A stretch of DNA of 64,000 nt from Ornithinimicrobium pratense (GTDB lineage Bacteria > Actinomycetota > Actinomycetes > Actinomycetales > Dermatophilaceae): the NCBI RefSeq assembly GCF_008843165.1, contig NZ_CP044427.1, positions 558,001 through 622,000 of the forward strand, given 5' to 3'. Made by a program: the position numbers and the translations under genes. Every line of letters begins with the position of its first letter. Position 1 is the stretch's first letter. The notes beneath the pieces were generated by a model, which saw only the letters and a list, made by a program, of their open reading frames with translations, had not been told where the DNA came from and searched no databases. Shown here one piece after another: positions 49,858 through 59,363 of the stretch.

Positions 49858-51284
49858 CCAACACTGCCCTGCACGAGATGGGACTCCTCGAGCTGCGTGA
49901 CCGGCTGCACGCCCGGGAGGTGAGCGCGCGCGAGGTTGTGGAGGACCACCTGGCCCGGATCGAGCAGGTCAACCCCGCGCTCAACGCGGTGGTCACCGTG
50001 GAAGCGGAGGCCGCTCTCGCCGGCGCCGACAAGGCCGACCGCCTCGCCGCCGGCGGCGGAGACCTGCCACCGCTACACGGCATACCGATGACGCACAAGG
50101 ACACCCTGGCCACGAAGGGGATCCGCACCACCAGCGGGAGCCCGCTGCTGACCGACCAGGTGCCCGAGCACAGCGACCTGATCATCGAACGGCTGTGGGC
50201 GGGGGGTGTCATCTGCACCGGCAAGAACAACGTGCCGGAGTTCGCGGCCGGCTCGCACACCTACAACCCGGTGTTCGGCGCGACCGGCAACCCCTTCGAC
50301 ACGAGCCGCTCGGTCGGCGGGTCCTCCGGCGGCGCCGCGGCGGTCCTCGCGGCTCGCGTCCAGCCCCTGGCCGACGGGACCGACATGGGCGGCTCGCTGC
50401 GCAACCCGGCTGCCTGGTGCAACGTCGTGGGGCTGCGGCCCAGCCCGGGCGTGGTGCCGACCGTGCCCGCGGCCAACCCCGAGACCTGGCTGAGCCGGAC
50501 CGGGCTGATGGCCCGGTCCGTCGATGATCTGGCGCTCGGCATGTCGGTCGTCGCCGGTCCGCACCCGGCCAGCCCGCTGGCCAGCCCGCTGCCGCCGGAG
50601 GCGTTCGCCGCGCTGCTCGACGACGCGGGGCCCGCGGACCTGTCCGGCGTGCGCGTCGGGGTGAGCATCGACCTCGGCGTCGGGGTGCCGGTCGCGCCCG
50701 AGGTGCGGCGCGCCATGCTCGAGCAGGCGGAGGTGCTGGCCTCGCTCGGCGCGACCGTGGAGGAGTCGGCGCCGCGGCTGGCCGACGCCGACGAGGTCTT
50801 CGATGTCCAGCGGGCCTTCGAGATGGCCACCAACCTGCGCCGCCTGGTGCGCGAGCACAGCGACGACGGCACGCTCAAGCCAGAGGTCATCTGGAATGTG
50901 GGCCACGGCCTGCAGATGGGCGCCGAGCAGCTGATGTCCGCCGCGGAGGCCCGCGGCCGGCTGGACGCCGCCGTGCGCGAGTGGTTCGGGCAGTGGGACC
51001 TGCTCCTCACCCCCACCGTGCAGGTCATGCCGTTCCCGACCGAGCAGACCTGGCCCCGGGAGATCGACGGGGTGCAGCTGGAGACCTACGTGGAGTGGAT
51101 GCGCTCCTGCTCGGTCATCTCCGCCACCCGGTGCCCGGCCGTGTCCGTGCCCGCCGGCTTCGTCGACGGGCTCCCGGTCGGTATGCAGCTCGTCGCCGCG
51201 CCCTACGCCGACGACCGGCTGCTGCGCCTGGCGAGGGTCTACGAGCGCGCCACTCGGCACGCGGAGGTCGCGCCGCAACCCTGA
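49854..51284 (+). CDS. Amidase-signature hydrolase
   Basis: Ser-cisSer-Lys amidase of 476 residues. The triad is complete: Lys82 in PMTHKD, the cis-Ser in VGGSSGG (157/158) and the nucleophile Ser181 in GTDMGGSLRNPA. It overlaps the permease stop and faces the barbiturase-like gene. By position it is a candidate ureidomalonase (ureidomalonate to malonate and urea) or, if the FdrA system acts first, a malonamate amidase. Family members range widely (allophanate hydrolase, indoleacetamide hydrolase), so the substrate is open. It lacks the extra C-terminal domain of allophanate hydrolase. Confidence 0.88.
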   Translation: MTNTALHEMGLLELRDRLHAREVSAREVVEDHLARIEQVNPALNAVVTVEAEAALAGADKADRLAAGGGDLPPLHGIPMTHKDTLATKGIRTTSGSPLLTDQVPEHSDLIIERLWAGGVICTGKNNVPEFAAGSHTYNPVFGATGNPFDTSRSVGGSSGGAAAVLAARVQPLADGTDMGGSLRNPAAWCNVVGLRPSPGVVPTVPAANPETWLSRTGLMARSVDDLALGMSVVAGPHPASPLASPLPPEAFAALLDDAGPADLSGVRVGVSIDLGVGVPVAPEVRRAMLEQAEVLASLGATVEESAPRLADADEVFDVQRAFEMATNLRRLVREHSDDGTLKPEVIWNVGHGLQMGAEQLMSAAEARGRLDAAVREWFGQWDLLLTPTVQVMPFPTEQTWPREIDGVQLETYVEWMRSCSVISATRCPAVSVPAGFVDGLPVGMQLVAAPYADDRLLRLARVYERATRHAEVAPQP

Positions 51285-51306
51285 GCCACAGCCACCGGGG
51301 GACAGG

Positions 51307-51361
51307 CAACGTCCTGCACCTCATGCAGCGTCGACGACCCTGCATGAGGTGCAGGACGTTG
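51307..51361. repeat. 21-bp perfect inverted repeat (long hairpin)
   Basis: Bases 51307-51327 and 51341-51361 are exact reverse complements, separated by 13 nt that include a GTCGAC core. The arms contain GTCCTGCACCTCATGCA. The element lies just after the amidase stop and overlaps the start of the 83-bp tandem repeat. It could be a terminator or a repetitive extragenic palindrome. Confidence 0.85.
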
Positions 51362-51518
51362 TCCGTCCAGGGGGCACCTCTGGCACGGCGAAGCGCAGGC
51401 CACCCGAAGGTGACCTGCGCTTCAGCGTTGCGCCCTGGACGTTGTCCGTCCAGGGGGCACCTCTGGCACGGCGAAGCGCAGGCCACCCGAAGGTGACCTG
51501 CGCTTCAGCGTTGCGCCC
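51354..51518. repeat. Tandem 83-bp repeat, each unit with a long terminator-like hairpin
   Basis: Two copies, 51354-51435 and 51437-51518, are identical over 82 bp. Each contains GAAGCGCAGG and CCTGCGCTTC around CACC-CGAA-GGTG, together a 14-bp stem with one C-A mismatch and a CGAA tetraloop (first copy 51390-51423). The array fills the space between the convergent amidase and barbiturase-like genes and can act as a terminator in both directions. Confidence 0.85.
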
Positions 51519-51535
51519 GGCGGACCGGGGGTGGG

Positions 51536-52672
51536 TCAGCTCGCCGGCGGCACGTAGCCCGTCGGCTCCTCGCCCAGGTCGACGATCGCGGCCACGGGGC
51601 CACCACCCTCGGGACCCTGGTGGGCGGCGGAGACCGAGACGAAGACGGCCGGGTCGCCGGTCACTGCGGCGGTGACGCCACCGACGGCGGCCTTGATCTG
51701 CCGGTGCCAGTGCACGTCCGAGTCGTCGAGCATGGCGTTACGACGGCCGAGGACCTTGCCGTCCTGGCTGGACTCGCACTTGAGGAAGACGTTGACGAGG
51801 CGGCCCTGGATGTCGTCGCGGTGCGGGCGCTCGGGAAGGTCCAGACCGGCGTCCTTGATGGCGTTCCAGATGCCGTCCTGGTCCAGGGCGTGCTCCATCA
51901 CCGAGTGGCCGATGCGGTAGCGACCGCCGACGCCCGTGGCGTTGCCCACGACGACGACCTGCGCGCGGTCCAGCTCGACACCGGAGGAGCAGGAGGCCAC
52001 CGCGGAGAACTTGTCGCGGTCCCGCATGATGTCCTCGTTGCTCAGGTCGGTGACCTCGCCGAGCGCCTTGGCGATGCCCAGACCGGTGGTGCCGTTGGAG
52101 ACGTCCATCGAGGTCAGGGTGTCGTCGGTGTAGACGTCCTCGCCGCGGCTGTGCGCGTCCCGGATGGTGTCGATGGTCAGCAACGGGGTCTTGGTCTGCA
52201 CGTAGTGCACGTCGGCCGTGTCGGTGATCCCGGCGCGCTCCATAGCGACCTTGACGGCGTCGGCGACCTTGTCGACCATGCCCATCCGCCCGATCTCCTC
52301 GGGCAGGATCGGCTCGCTCATCGCCATCCCCACGGTGAGGCGGGGCTCGTCGGTGGCCTCCACCGTGGACGGGTCGACGGTGGCGAAGATCGTCGCGTGC
52401 GGGCTGATGACACCGTCGGTGCCGCCGGACCACACGATCGGGATCTGCTTGACCTGCTCCTGATCCACGCCCTTGGCCATCAGGGCCTCACGGAAGGCGC
52501 GGTCGGCGATGATGCGGGTGTAGTCGTTGACGCCACCGTTGCCCTCGGTCTTGCCGATGATGGCCAGGACACGGTCGGCTTCCAGGACACCCTCGTCCAG
52601 CAGCCGGGTCAGCTCGCTGGCGTCGCTGACGGAGTGGATCGGGACCTTGCGTACCTCGATGGGGTCGGGCAT
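51536..52672 (-). CDS. Ring-opening amidohydrolase, barbiturase-like
   Basis: Member of the cyanuric acid hydrolase/barbiturase family, unique to microbes, which hydrolyses cyclic ureides with three Ser-Lys pairs in a three-fold barrel. Visible Lys/Ser pairs are Lys41 ([11 protein letters not shown]) with Ser82 (WSGGTDG), Lys161 (QTKTPLLT) with Ser229/230 (ASCSSG), and Lys298 ([10 protein letters not shown]) with Ser346/348 ([14 protein letters not shown]). The N-terminus [17 protein letters not shown] and [12 protein letters not shown] agree with what I recall of Rhodococcus barbiturase better than with AtzD/TrzD. Predicted reaction: barbiturate to ureidomalonate. ATG 52672 has AAGG upstream; 378 residues. 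Confidence 0.88.
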   Translation of the reverse strand: MPDPIEVRKVPIHSVSDASELTRLLDEGVLEADRVLAIIGKTEGNGGVNDYTRIIADRAFREALMAKGVDQEQVKQIPIVWSGGTDGVISPHATIFATVDPSTVEATDEPRLTVGMAMSEPILPEEIGRMGMVDKVADAVKVAMERAGITDTADVHYVQTKTPLLTIDTIRDAHSRGEDVYTDDTLTSMDVSNGTTGLGIAKALGEVTDLSNEDIMRDRDKFSAVASCSSGVELDRAQVVVVGNATGVGGRYRIGHSVMEHALDQDGIWNAIKDAGLDLPERPHRDDIQGRLVNVFLKCESSQDGKVLGRRNAMLDDSDVHWHRQIKAAVGGVTAAVTGDPAVFVSVSAAHQGPEGGGPVAAIVDLGEEPTGYVPPAS

Positions 52673-52814
52673 GAGCTCGCACCTTTCTGCAGCTGACGGT
52701 CGGAAGTGGCTCTCCGGTGGTCGGGGCCACCTGCGCCGGGGGTGGCGGCAGGGCCCGGGTCCGCACCGGTGAGACACCTTCGTCCCAGGCTAGGTGGACT
52801 GCGCACCGATACTC

Positions 52815-52831
52815 CTGGCAGAAGTTGCCAG
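52815..52831. promoter_or_regulatory. Dyad CTGGCA-N5-TGCCAG between the barbiturase and CoA-transferase genes
   Basis: A perfect 6-bp inverted repeat with a 5-bp spacer lies in the 255-bp divergent region. Its right half overlaps the possible -35 box TTGCCA (52825-52830). A related TGGC-rich sequence occurs in the pucR-allH spacer (CTGGCCTGGCA at about 44399-44410), so this could be a site for the island's regulator. Confidence 0.45.
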
Positions 52832-52852
52832 AAAACCATCGGTGAGACAATA
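52825..52852 (+). promoter_or_regulatory. Candidate promoter of the CaiB/BaiF CoA-transferase gene
   Basis: TTGCCA (52825-52830) and ACAATA (52847-52852) are 16 bp apart, a plausible -35/-10 pair about 75 bp before the ATG. The call rests on sequence alone. Confidence 0.35.
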
Positions 52853-52927
52853 GGACCTTGTGTTCGTAGGGTGCGGGTCGGCCTGATTGAGTGGGCGGAC
52901 CGCACCCCTGACGCCAAGGAGCGACCG

Positions 52928-54145
52928 ATGACCGCCCACGCCCCCGACCAGCCCGCCGAGCCGCACTCCGGGACCCACGGCCCGCTCACCGGGACGTTGG
53001 TGGTGGACCTGACCCGGGCCTTGGCCGGTCCGCACGCTGCGATGATGATGGCCGACCTGGGGGCTCGGGTGATCAAGATCGAGGCGCCCGGCAGCGGTGA
53101 TGAGACCCGCACGTGGGGACCGCCCTTCGTGAAGGGGCAGGACGGCCAGGACGTCGCGACCTACTTCCTGTCCTGCAACCGCAACAAGGAGTCGGTGGCG
53201 CTGGACCTGAAGTCTGATGACGGCCGGGAGGTGCTCACTGCCCTGATCCAGCGCGCGGACGTGTTGATGGAGAACTTCCGCCCGGGGACCCTGGACCGCT
53301 TGGGCTTCTCCGCGGAGCGGCTTGCCGAGCTCAATCCCCGCCTGGTGCTGCTGTCGATCTCCGGCTTCGGTCACGACGGGCCTGAGGGTGGGCGCGCGGG
53401 TTATGACCAGATCGCCCAGGGTGAGGCCGGGTTGATGTCGCTGACCGGGTCCGGGCCGGAGGACCCGCAGCGGGTGGGCGTGCCGATCGGCGACCTACTC
53501 TCCGGGATGTACGGCGCCTACGGGGTGCTGGCCGCTCTGCTGGAGCGCGAGCGGACCGGCCGGGGACAGGTCGTGCGCACCTCGCTGCTGGCCTCGATCG
53601 TCGGGGTGCACGCCTTCCAGGGCACCCGGTGGACGGTCGCCGGCCAGGTGCCGCGGGCCCAGGGCAACCACCACCCCTCCATCGCCCCCTATGGACTGTT
53701 CCGTTGCGGCGCCGGCTCGGTGCAGGTGGCCTGCGGCAACGAGAGCCTGTGGCGGCGGCTGTGCACTGAGTTCGGGCTCGACCCCGACGCCGAGGGCATG
53801 GCGACCAACGCCGAGCGGGTGGCCCACCGCGAGCTGGTCATCGCTGCCCTGGAGGAGGCCTTCGCGCCCCAGACCGGCGAAGAGGTGCTGGCCCGCCTGG
53901 CCGCGGCCGGCGTGCCGGCCGGCAAGGTGCGGGACCTGCAGGAGGTCTACGAGTGGGACCAGACCCGTTCTCAGGGCCTGCTGGTCGACGTGGAGCACCC
54001 CACCCTGGGGCCGGTGCAGCTGCCTGGGCCCCCGTTGCGCTTCTTCGACCACGACGGGGCCGAGGTCACGCCGACCGCGCACCAGAGCCCCCCGCTGCTC
54101 GACGAGCACGGGCCCGCCGTCCGAGACTGGCTGCAGCCTGGCTGA
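52928..54145 (+). CDS. CaiB/BaiF (class III) CoA-transferase
   Basis: Moves CoA between carboxylic acids through an Asp-CoA thioester intermediate. The catalytic Asp160 is in GYDQIAQGEAG; IKIEAPGSGDETR, ENFRPG and GQVVRTSLL are family blocks. ATG 52928 follows AAGGAG, giving 405 residues, the usual length. It diverges from the barbiturase-like gene. In a pyrimidine pathway it could activate malonate to malonyl-CoA, but class III enzymes act on many acids (formate, oxalate, succinate, aromatic acids), so this is a guess from context. Confidence 0.9.
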   Translation: MTAHAPDQPAEPHSGTHGPLTGTLVVDLTRALAGPHAAMMMADLGARVIKIEAPGSGDETRTWGPPFVKGQDGQDVATYFLSCNRNKESVALDLKSDDGREVLTALIQRADVLMENFRPGTLDRLGFSAERLAELNPRLVLLSISGFGHDGPEGGRAGYDQIAQGEAGLMSLTGSGPEDPQRVGVPIGDLLSGMYGAYGVLAALLERERTGRGQVVRTSLLASIVGVHAFQGTRWTVAGQVPRAQGNHHPSIAPYGLFRCGAGSVQVACGNESLWRRLCTEFGLDPDAEGMATNAERVAHRELVIAALEEAFAPQTGEEVLARLAAAGVPAGKVRDLQEVYEWDQTRSQGLLVDVEHPTLGPVQLPGPPLRFFDHDGAEVTPTAHQSPPLLDEHGPAVRDWLQPG

Positions 54146-54172
54146 ACGGGCCAGGCGCGGCGCATTCGCGGC

Positions 54173-54772
54173 TTATTCGACGGCGGTGGTGACGACGGGT
54201 TTCCAGGCGGGGCGCTGGGCCTCGTAGGCGCTGACGGCGTCCTCGTGCTGCAGGGTCAGGGAGATGTCGTCATACCCGTGCTCCAGCCGCCAGGCGAGGT
54301 AGTCGTCGACCTGGAAGGGTGCGGTCAGCTGGCCGCAGGTGATGGACCGGGCTGGTAGGTCCACGGTGATGGTGGTGCCGGGCTCGGCCTCCAGCTGCTT
54401 CCAGATCAGCTCGATGTCGCCCTGGTCCAGCTGGGCGGTGAGGAGGCCACCCTTGCCGGAGTTGCCGCGGAAGATGTCGGCGAACCGGGAGGAAAGGACC
54501 GCCCGGAAGCCGTACTGCTGCAGCGCCCACACCGCGTGCTCGCGGGAGGAGCCGGTGCCGAAGTCGGGCCCGGCGACCAGGACCGAGCCACCTGCGTAGG
54601 CGGGTTGGTTGAGGACGAAGTCGGGGTCCTCGCGCCAGCGGGCGAACAGGCCGTCCTCGAACCCGGTGCGCGAGACCCGCTTGAGGTAGTGCGCCGGGAT
54701 GATCTGGTCGGTGTCGACGTCGGAGCGCCGCAGCGGCACCCCGATGCCGGTGTGGGTGGTGAACTTCTCCAT
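54173..54772 (-). CDS. leuD: 3-Isopropylmalate dehydratase small subunit
   Basis: Small, swivelling subunit of isopropylmalate isomerase. The 199-residue protein has [34 protein letters not shown] and [16 protein letters not shown], all LeuD signatures. ATG 54772 overlaps the leuC stop by one base (TGATG). It is convergent with the CoA-transferase gene with 27 bp between stops. Confidence 0.96.
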   Translation of the reverse strand: MEKFTTHTGIGVPLRRSDVDTDQIIPAHYLKRVSRTGFEDGLFARWREDPDFVLNQPAYAGGSVLVAGPDFGTGSSREHAVWALQQYGFRAVLSSRFADIFRGNSGKGGLLTAQLDQGDIELIWKQLEAEPGTTITVDLPARSITCGQLTAPFQVDDYLAWRLEHGYDDISLTLQHEDAVSAYEAQRPAWKPVVTTAVE

Positions 54773-56235
54773 CAGGTCCGGACCTCCTGACGCGCCGGGA
54801 CAGGGGTATGCGGTGCGCCGGGGACGCCCTCGTCCCGGCCGCCCAGGTCGGTGGGGGAGGACAGGGTGCCGAGCACCGAGGTGGCCGCAGCGACCGCGGG
54901 TGAGACCAGGTGGGTGCGGCCGCGGGCGCCCTGACGGCCCTCGAAGTTGCGGTTGGAGGTGGACGCGCAGCGCTCCCCGGGCGCCAGCTGGTCGGGGTTC
55001 ATGCCCAGGCACATCGAGCACCCGGCCAGCCGCCACTCGCCACCGGCATCGGTGAACACCTCGTCCAGACCCTCGGCCTCGGCCTGCAGCCGGACTGCGT
55101 GCGAGCCGGGCACCACCAGCAGGCGCACCCCGTCGGCGACCCTGCGCCCGCGCAACACATCCGCGGCGACCCGCAGGTCCTCAATCCGCCCGTTGGTGCA
55201 CGAGCCGAGAAAGACCACGTCCACGCCCACGTCCCGCATCGGCGTCCCGGGGGACAGGTCCATGTACTCCAACGCCCGCCGGGCGGTGTCCTGGGCGTCC
55301 TGGGAGCCGAAGGACTCGGGGTCGGGCACCGCCTGGCCCAGCTGCACCGACTGGCCCGGGTTGGTCCCCCAGGTCACGTACGGGCTCAGCTGGGAGGCGT
55401 CGATGACGACCTCGGCGTCGAAGACCGCGTCCTCATCGGTGCGCAGCTGACGCCACGCCTCGACCGCCACGTCCCAGTCCGCGCCCTTCGGGGCGTGCGG
55501 GCGGCCCCGCAGGTAGGCGAAGGTGGTTGCGTCAGGGGCCACCATCCCGGCCCGGGCACCGGCCTCGATGGACATATTGCAGATCGTCATCCGCCCCTCC
55601 ATCGACAGCGCCTCGATCGCGGTCCCGCGGTACTCCAGCACGTAGCCCTGCCCGCCGCCGGTGCCGATCTGGTTGATCACCGCCAGGATGATGTCCTTGG
55701 CACTGGCACCATCAGCCAGCTCGCCCTCCACCGTGATCGCCATCGTCTTGAACGGTTTCAGCGGCAGCGTCTGGGTGGCCAGCACGTGCTCGACCTCTGA
55801 GGTGCCGATCCCGAAGGCCAGCGCCCCGAACGCCCCGTGCGTGGAGGTGTGGGAGTCACCGCACACGATGGTCATCCCCGGCTGGGTCAGCCCCAGCTCG
55901 GGACCGATGACGTGCACGATCCCCTGGCCGAGCCGGCCCCGGGCGTGGTGCACGATCCCGAACTCCTCGCAGTTGGCCCTCAACGCCTCCAGCTGGGTTC
56001 GCGAGACCGGGTCGGTCACCGGCCCCAGCGTGGTCGGTACGTTGTGGTCCTCGGTCGCCACCGTCAGGTCCGGACGACGCACCCCGCGACCGGCCAACCG
56101 CAGCCCGTCGAAGGCCTGCGGACTGGTCACCTCGTGCACCAGGTGCAGATCGATGTAGAGGAGGTCAGGCTCCCCCTGCGCGGAGCGGACGACATGCTGC
56201 GCCCACAGCTTCTCGGCCAAGGTACGGCCAGCCAT
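54772..56235 (-). CDS. leuC: 3-Isopropylmalate dehydratase large subunit
   Basis: 4Fe-4S aconitase-family subunit interconverting 2- and 3-isopropylmalate. The cluster Cys are in FLGSCTNGR and [12 protein letters not shown], and [35 protein letters not shown] blocks are present. Length is 487 residues. It diverges from leuB, with a perfect palindrome just upstream of the leuB start, so both may share a leucine-responsive regulator. Confidence 0.97.
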   Translation of the reverse strand: MAGRTLAEKLWAQHVVRSAQGEPDLLYIDLHLVHEVTSPQAFDGLRLAGRGVRRPDLTVATEDHNVPTTLGPVTDPVSRTQLEALRANCEEFGIVHHARGRLGQGIVHVIGPELGLTQPGMTIVCGDSHTSTHGAFGALAFGIGTSEVEHVLATQTLPLKPFKTMAITVEGELADGASAKDIILAVINQIGTGGGQGYVLEYRGTAIEALSMEGRMTICNMSIEAGARAGMVAPDATTFAYLRGRPHAPKGADWDVAVEAWRQLRTDEDAVFDAEVVIDASQLSPYVTWGTNPGQSVQLGQAVPDPESFGSQDAQDTARRALEYMDLSPGTPMRDVGVDVVFLGSCTNGRIEDLRVAADVLRGRRVADGVRLLVVPGSHAVRLQAEAEGLDEVFTDAGGEWRLAGCSMCLGMNPDQLAPGERCASTSNRNFEGRQGARGRTHLVSPAVAAATSVLGTLSSPTDLGGRDEGVPGAPHTPVPARQEVRT

Positions 56236-56302
56236 AGCGGAACCCCTTCCCTTCGGTAGATGTGGGGTGCGTCAGAATGCAGCCACTGTAGTGCTCATAC
56301 AT

Positions 56303-56315
56303 TGACGTAACGTCA
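56303..56315. promoter_or_regulatory. Palindrome in the leuC-leuB divergent region
   Basis: TGACGT-A-ACGTCA is a perfect 13-bp palindrome lying 12 bp before the leuB ATG; a second short dyad CACT-GT-AGTG is at 56284-56293. Between divergent leucine genes these are likely operators, for example for an IclR-type NdgR/LtbR regulator, though the match to that regulator is not shown. Confidence 0.45.
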
Positions 56316-56326
56316 TGGAGGTCGTC

Positions 56327-57460
56327 ATGCGCAGCCACACGCTGGCCGTTCTGCCCGGGGACGGTGTCGGCCCGGAGGTGACCCGCGCGGCGCTCACCGT
56401 CCTGGACGCCGCCCAGGAACGGTTCGGGTTCAGCATCGAGCGCACCGAGGTCCCCCTCGGGGCCGACCACTACCTGTCCACCGGAGAGCTGCTGCCCAAC
56501 GACACCGTCACCGCGCTCGCCCACCACGACGCGATCCTCTTCGGCGCCATCGGCAGTCCTCGGGTCGCTCCCGGCATCCTGGAGCGCGGCATCATCCTGG
56601 CCCTGCGCGGCGCGATGCGGCAGGCCATCAACCTGCGCCCGGTCCGCCTGTACCCAGGCGTGCCGACCCCGATCTCAGGGCTGACCCCTGATCGTTGCGA
56701 CCTGGTCATCGTCCGTGAGAACACCGAGGGGGCCTACGTGGCCCAGGGCAGCACCGTGCACCGGGGCACCCCGGCCCAGGTCGCGGTCCAAGAGTCGGTG
56801 AACACCTGGTATGCCGTGGAGCGCGCCGTCGATTTCGCCTACCGGCTCGCGTCCGTCCGCCGCAAGCGGCTGACGCTGTGTCACAAGACCAATGTGCTCG
56901 TCGAGGCCGGCAAGCTGTGGACCGCCGTGATGGAGTCGGTGGGAGAGCGCTACCCCGACGTCGAGACCGACTACGTGCACGTGGACGCCATGTGCATGCA
57001 CCTACCGGTGAGTCCCGAGCGCTTCGACGTGGTCGTCACCGACAACCTCTTCGGGGACATCGTCACCGACCTCGGTGCCGTGCTGCAGGGTGGCCTCGGC
57101 GTGGCCGCCAGCGGCAACCTCAACATCGACGGCACCGGCACCAGCATGTTCGAGCCGATCCACGGCTCCGCACCCGATATCGCCGGCCGTGGCTGGGCCA
57201 ACCCGGCCGGTGCCTGCCTGTCGCTGTCGCTGCTTCTCGGTCATCTCGGCGAGGGCGAGGCCGCCGCAGCGGTCGAGGCTGCCACCGCCGCGGTCCTGGC
57301 CGGCATGCCCGCCATGGCCGGCAAGGGCATGGGCGCCAGCACCTCAGAGCTGGGCGAGCGGATCGCCCGGGCTGTGACAACCGGCGAGACCGACGCCGGC
57401 CCGGTGGCAAGGCTTGAGTGCAGCCTGATGGAGCAGCTGGCCACGATGCTGGCCGGCTAG
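56327..57460 (+). CDS. leuB: 3-Isopropylmalate dehydrogenase
   Basis: NAD-dependent oxidative decarboxylation to the leucine precursor 2-oxoisocaproate. LPGDGVGPEVT, VIVRENTEGAY, DNLFGDIVTDLG and EPIHGSAPDIAGRGWANPAG are the beta-decarboxylating dehydrogenase signatures. ATG 56327 has GGAGG at ideal spacing, better than the ATG at 56315. Length is 377 residues. alr follows after 24 bp. Confidence 0.93.
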   Translation: MRSHTLAVLPGDGVGPEVTRAALTVLDAAQERFGFSIERTEVPLGADHYLSTGELLPNDTVTALAHHDAILFGAIGSPRVAPGILERGIILALRGAMRQAINLRPVRLYPGVPTPISGLTPDRCDLVIVRENTEGAYVAQGSTVHRGTPAQVAVQESVNTWYAVERAVDFAYRLASVRRKRLTLCHKTNVLVEAGKLWTAVMESVGERYPDVETDYVHVDAMCMHLPVSPERFDVVVTDNLFGDIVTDLGAVLQGGLGVAASGNLNIDGTGTSMFEPIHGSAPDIAGRGWANPAGACLSLSLLLGHLGEGEAAAAVEAATAAVLAGMPAMAGKGMGASTSELGERIARAVTTGETDAGPVARLECSLMEQLATMLAG

Positions 57461-57484
57461 GGACAATGGTCGGGTGATGAACGC

Positions 57485-58680
<1,196 letters not shown>

Positions 58681-58684
<4 letters not shown>

Positions 58685-59172
58685 CGTCGTCCGAGGTCGT
58701 GCTCGACCTGCCCACAGCCGAGGACACGCGGGCCCTGGGCAGGCGCCTCGGCAGTCTCCTGCGCGCTGGCGACCTGCTCGTGCTCACCGGCGACCTGGGG
58801 GCCGGCAAGACGACCCTGACCCAGGGCCTGGCCGAGGGGCTGGGCGTGCGAGGGCCGATCACCTCACCCACCTTCGTCATCGCCCGGGTTCACCCCTCGC
58901 TGCAGGAGGGCCCGGCGCTGGTCCACGTGGACGCCTACCGGCTCGGGGACGGCGCCGAGCTGGACGACCTGGACCTGGACGAGTCGCTGGCGGAGTCGGT
59001 GACGGTGGTCGAATGGGGCGCGGGGCTGGCGGAGCAACTCACTGAGGAGCGGCTCGAGCTGATCCTGGTCCGTTCCGGCAGCGTCGCCGAGGACCAGCAG
59101 GGGCGTACCGCACGGCTGCGCGGCGTCGGTGGCAGATGGGCGTCCCTCCTCCAGCAGGTCATCGGGTCCTGA
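58681..59172 (+). CDS. tsaE: tRNA threonylcarbamoyladenosine biosynthesis ATPase TsaE
   Basis: ATPase partner of TsaB-TsaD in t6A modification of tRNA. The P-loop GDLGAGKTTLTQGL and SPTFVIARVH plus VHVDAYRL are family signatures; 163 residues. It overlaps alr. The usual next genes tsaB, rimI and tsaD do not follow here; a sugar-transferase gene does. Confidence 0.94.
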
Positions 59173-59262
59173 CCGGACCCGCCGCGCCGATGTGGCAGGC
59201 GGAACTGGACTTAGCCCACCGACGCTGGTTTACTATCGGCGCAAGACTTCCCGCAGGCCCGA

Positions 59263-59331
59263 CCTCTGCACCGTGACGCAGAGGACCTTTGCTCCGTGAC
59301 GCAAAGGGCCGTCGCACCGTGGCGCGATGGC
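59263..59331 (+). ncRNA. Array of three hairpins with a common loop upstream of the sugar-phosphate transferase gene
   Basis: Three consecutive stem-loops, with loops starting exactly 23 nt apart. They are CCTCTGC-ACCGTGAC-GCAGAGG (59263-59284), CCTTTGC-TCCGTGAC-GCAAAGG (59286-59307) and GCCGTCGC-ACCGTGGC-GCGATGGC (59308-59331). The stems differ in sequence but keep pairing, while the 8-nt loop is nearly constant (WCCGTGRC). That pattern suggests an RNA element read by structure and loop, or a set of protein sites, in the leader of the following gene. I know no named RNA that matches. Confidence 0.6.
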
Positions 59332-59363
59332 ATGTGGCCGCGGGAGTGACAGATGGGAAACCC

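Noticed and set aside
51307..51518. CRISPR array
   Set aside because: Only two long identical units without unique spacers, each a hairpin; no cas genes.
51536..52672. Cyanuric acid hydrolase of an s-triazine pathway
   Set aside because: No biuret hydrolase or full-length allophanate hydrolase is nearby, and the sequence resembles barbiturase more closely as far as I can recall it.
59263..59331. Guanidine-II (mini-ykkC) riboswitch
   Set aside because: That riboswitch has two hairpins with ACGR tetraloops; here there are three hairpins with 8-nt WCCGTGRC loops, and the following gene is not a guanidine carrier.
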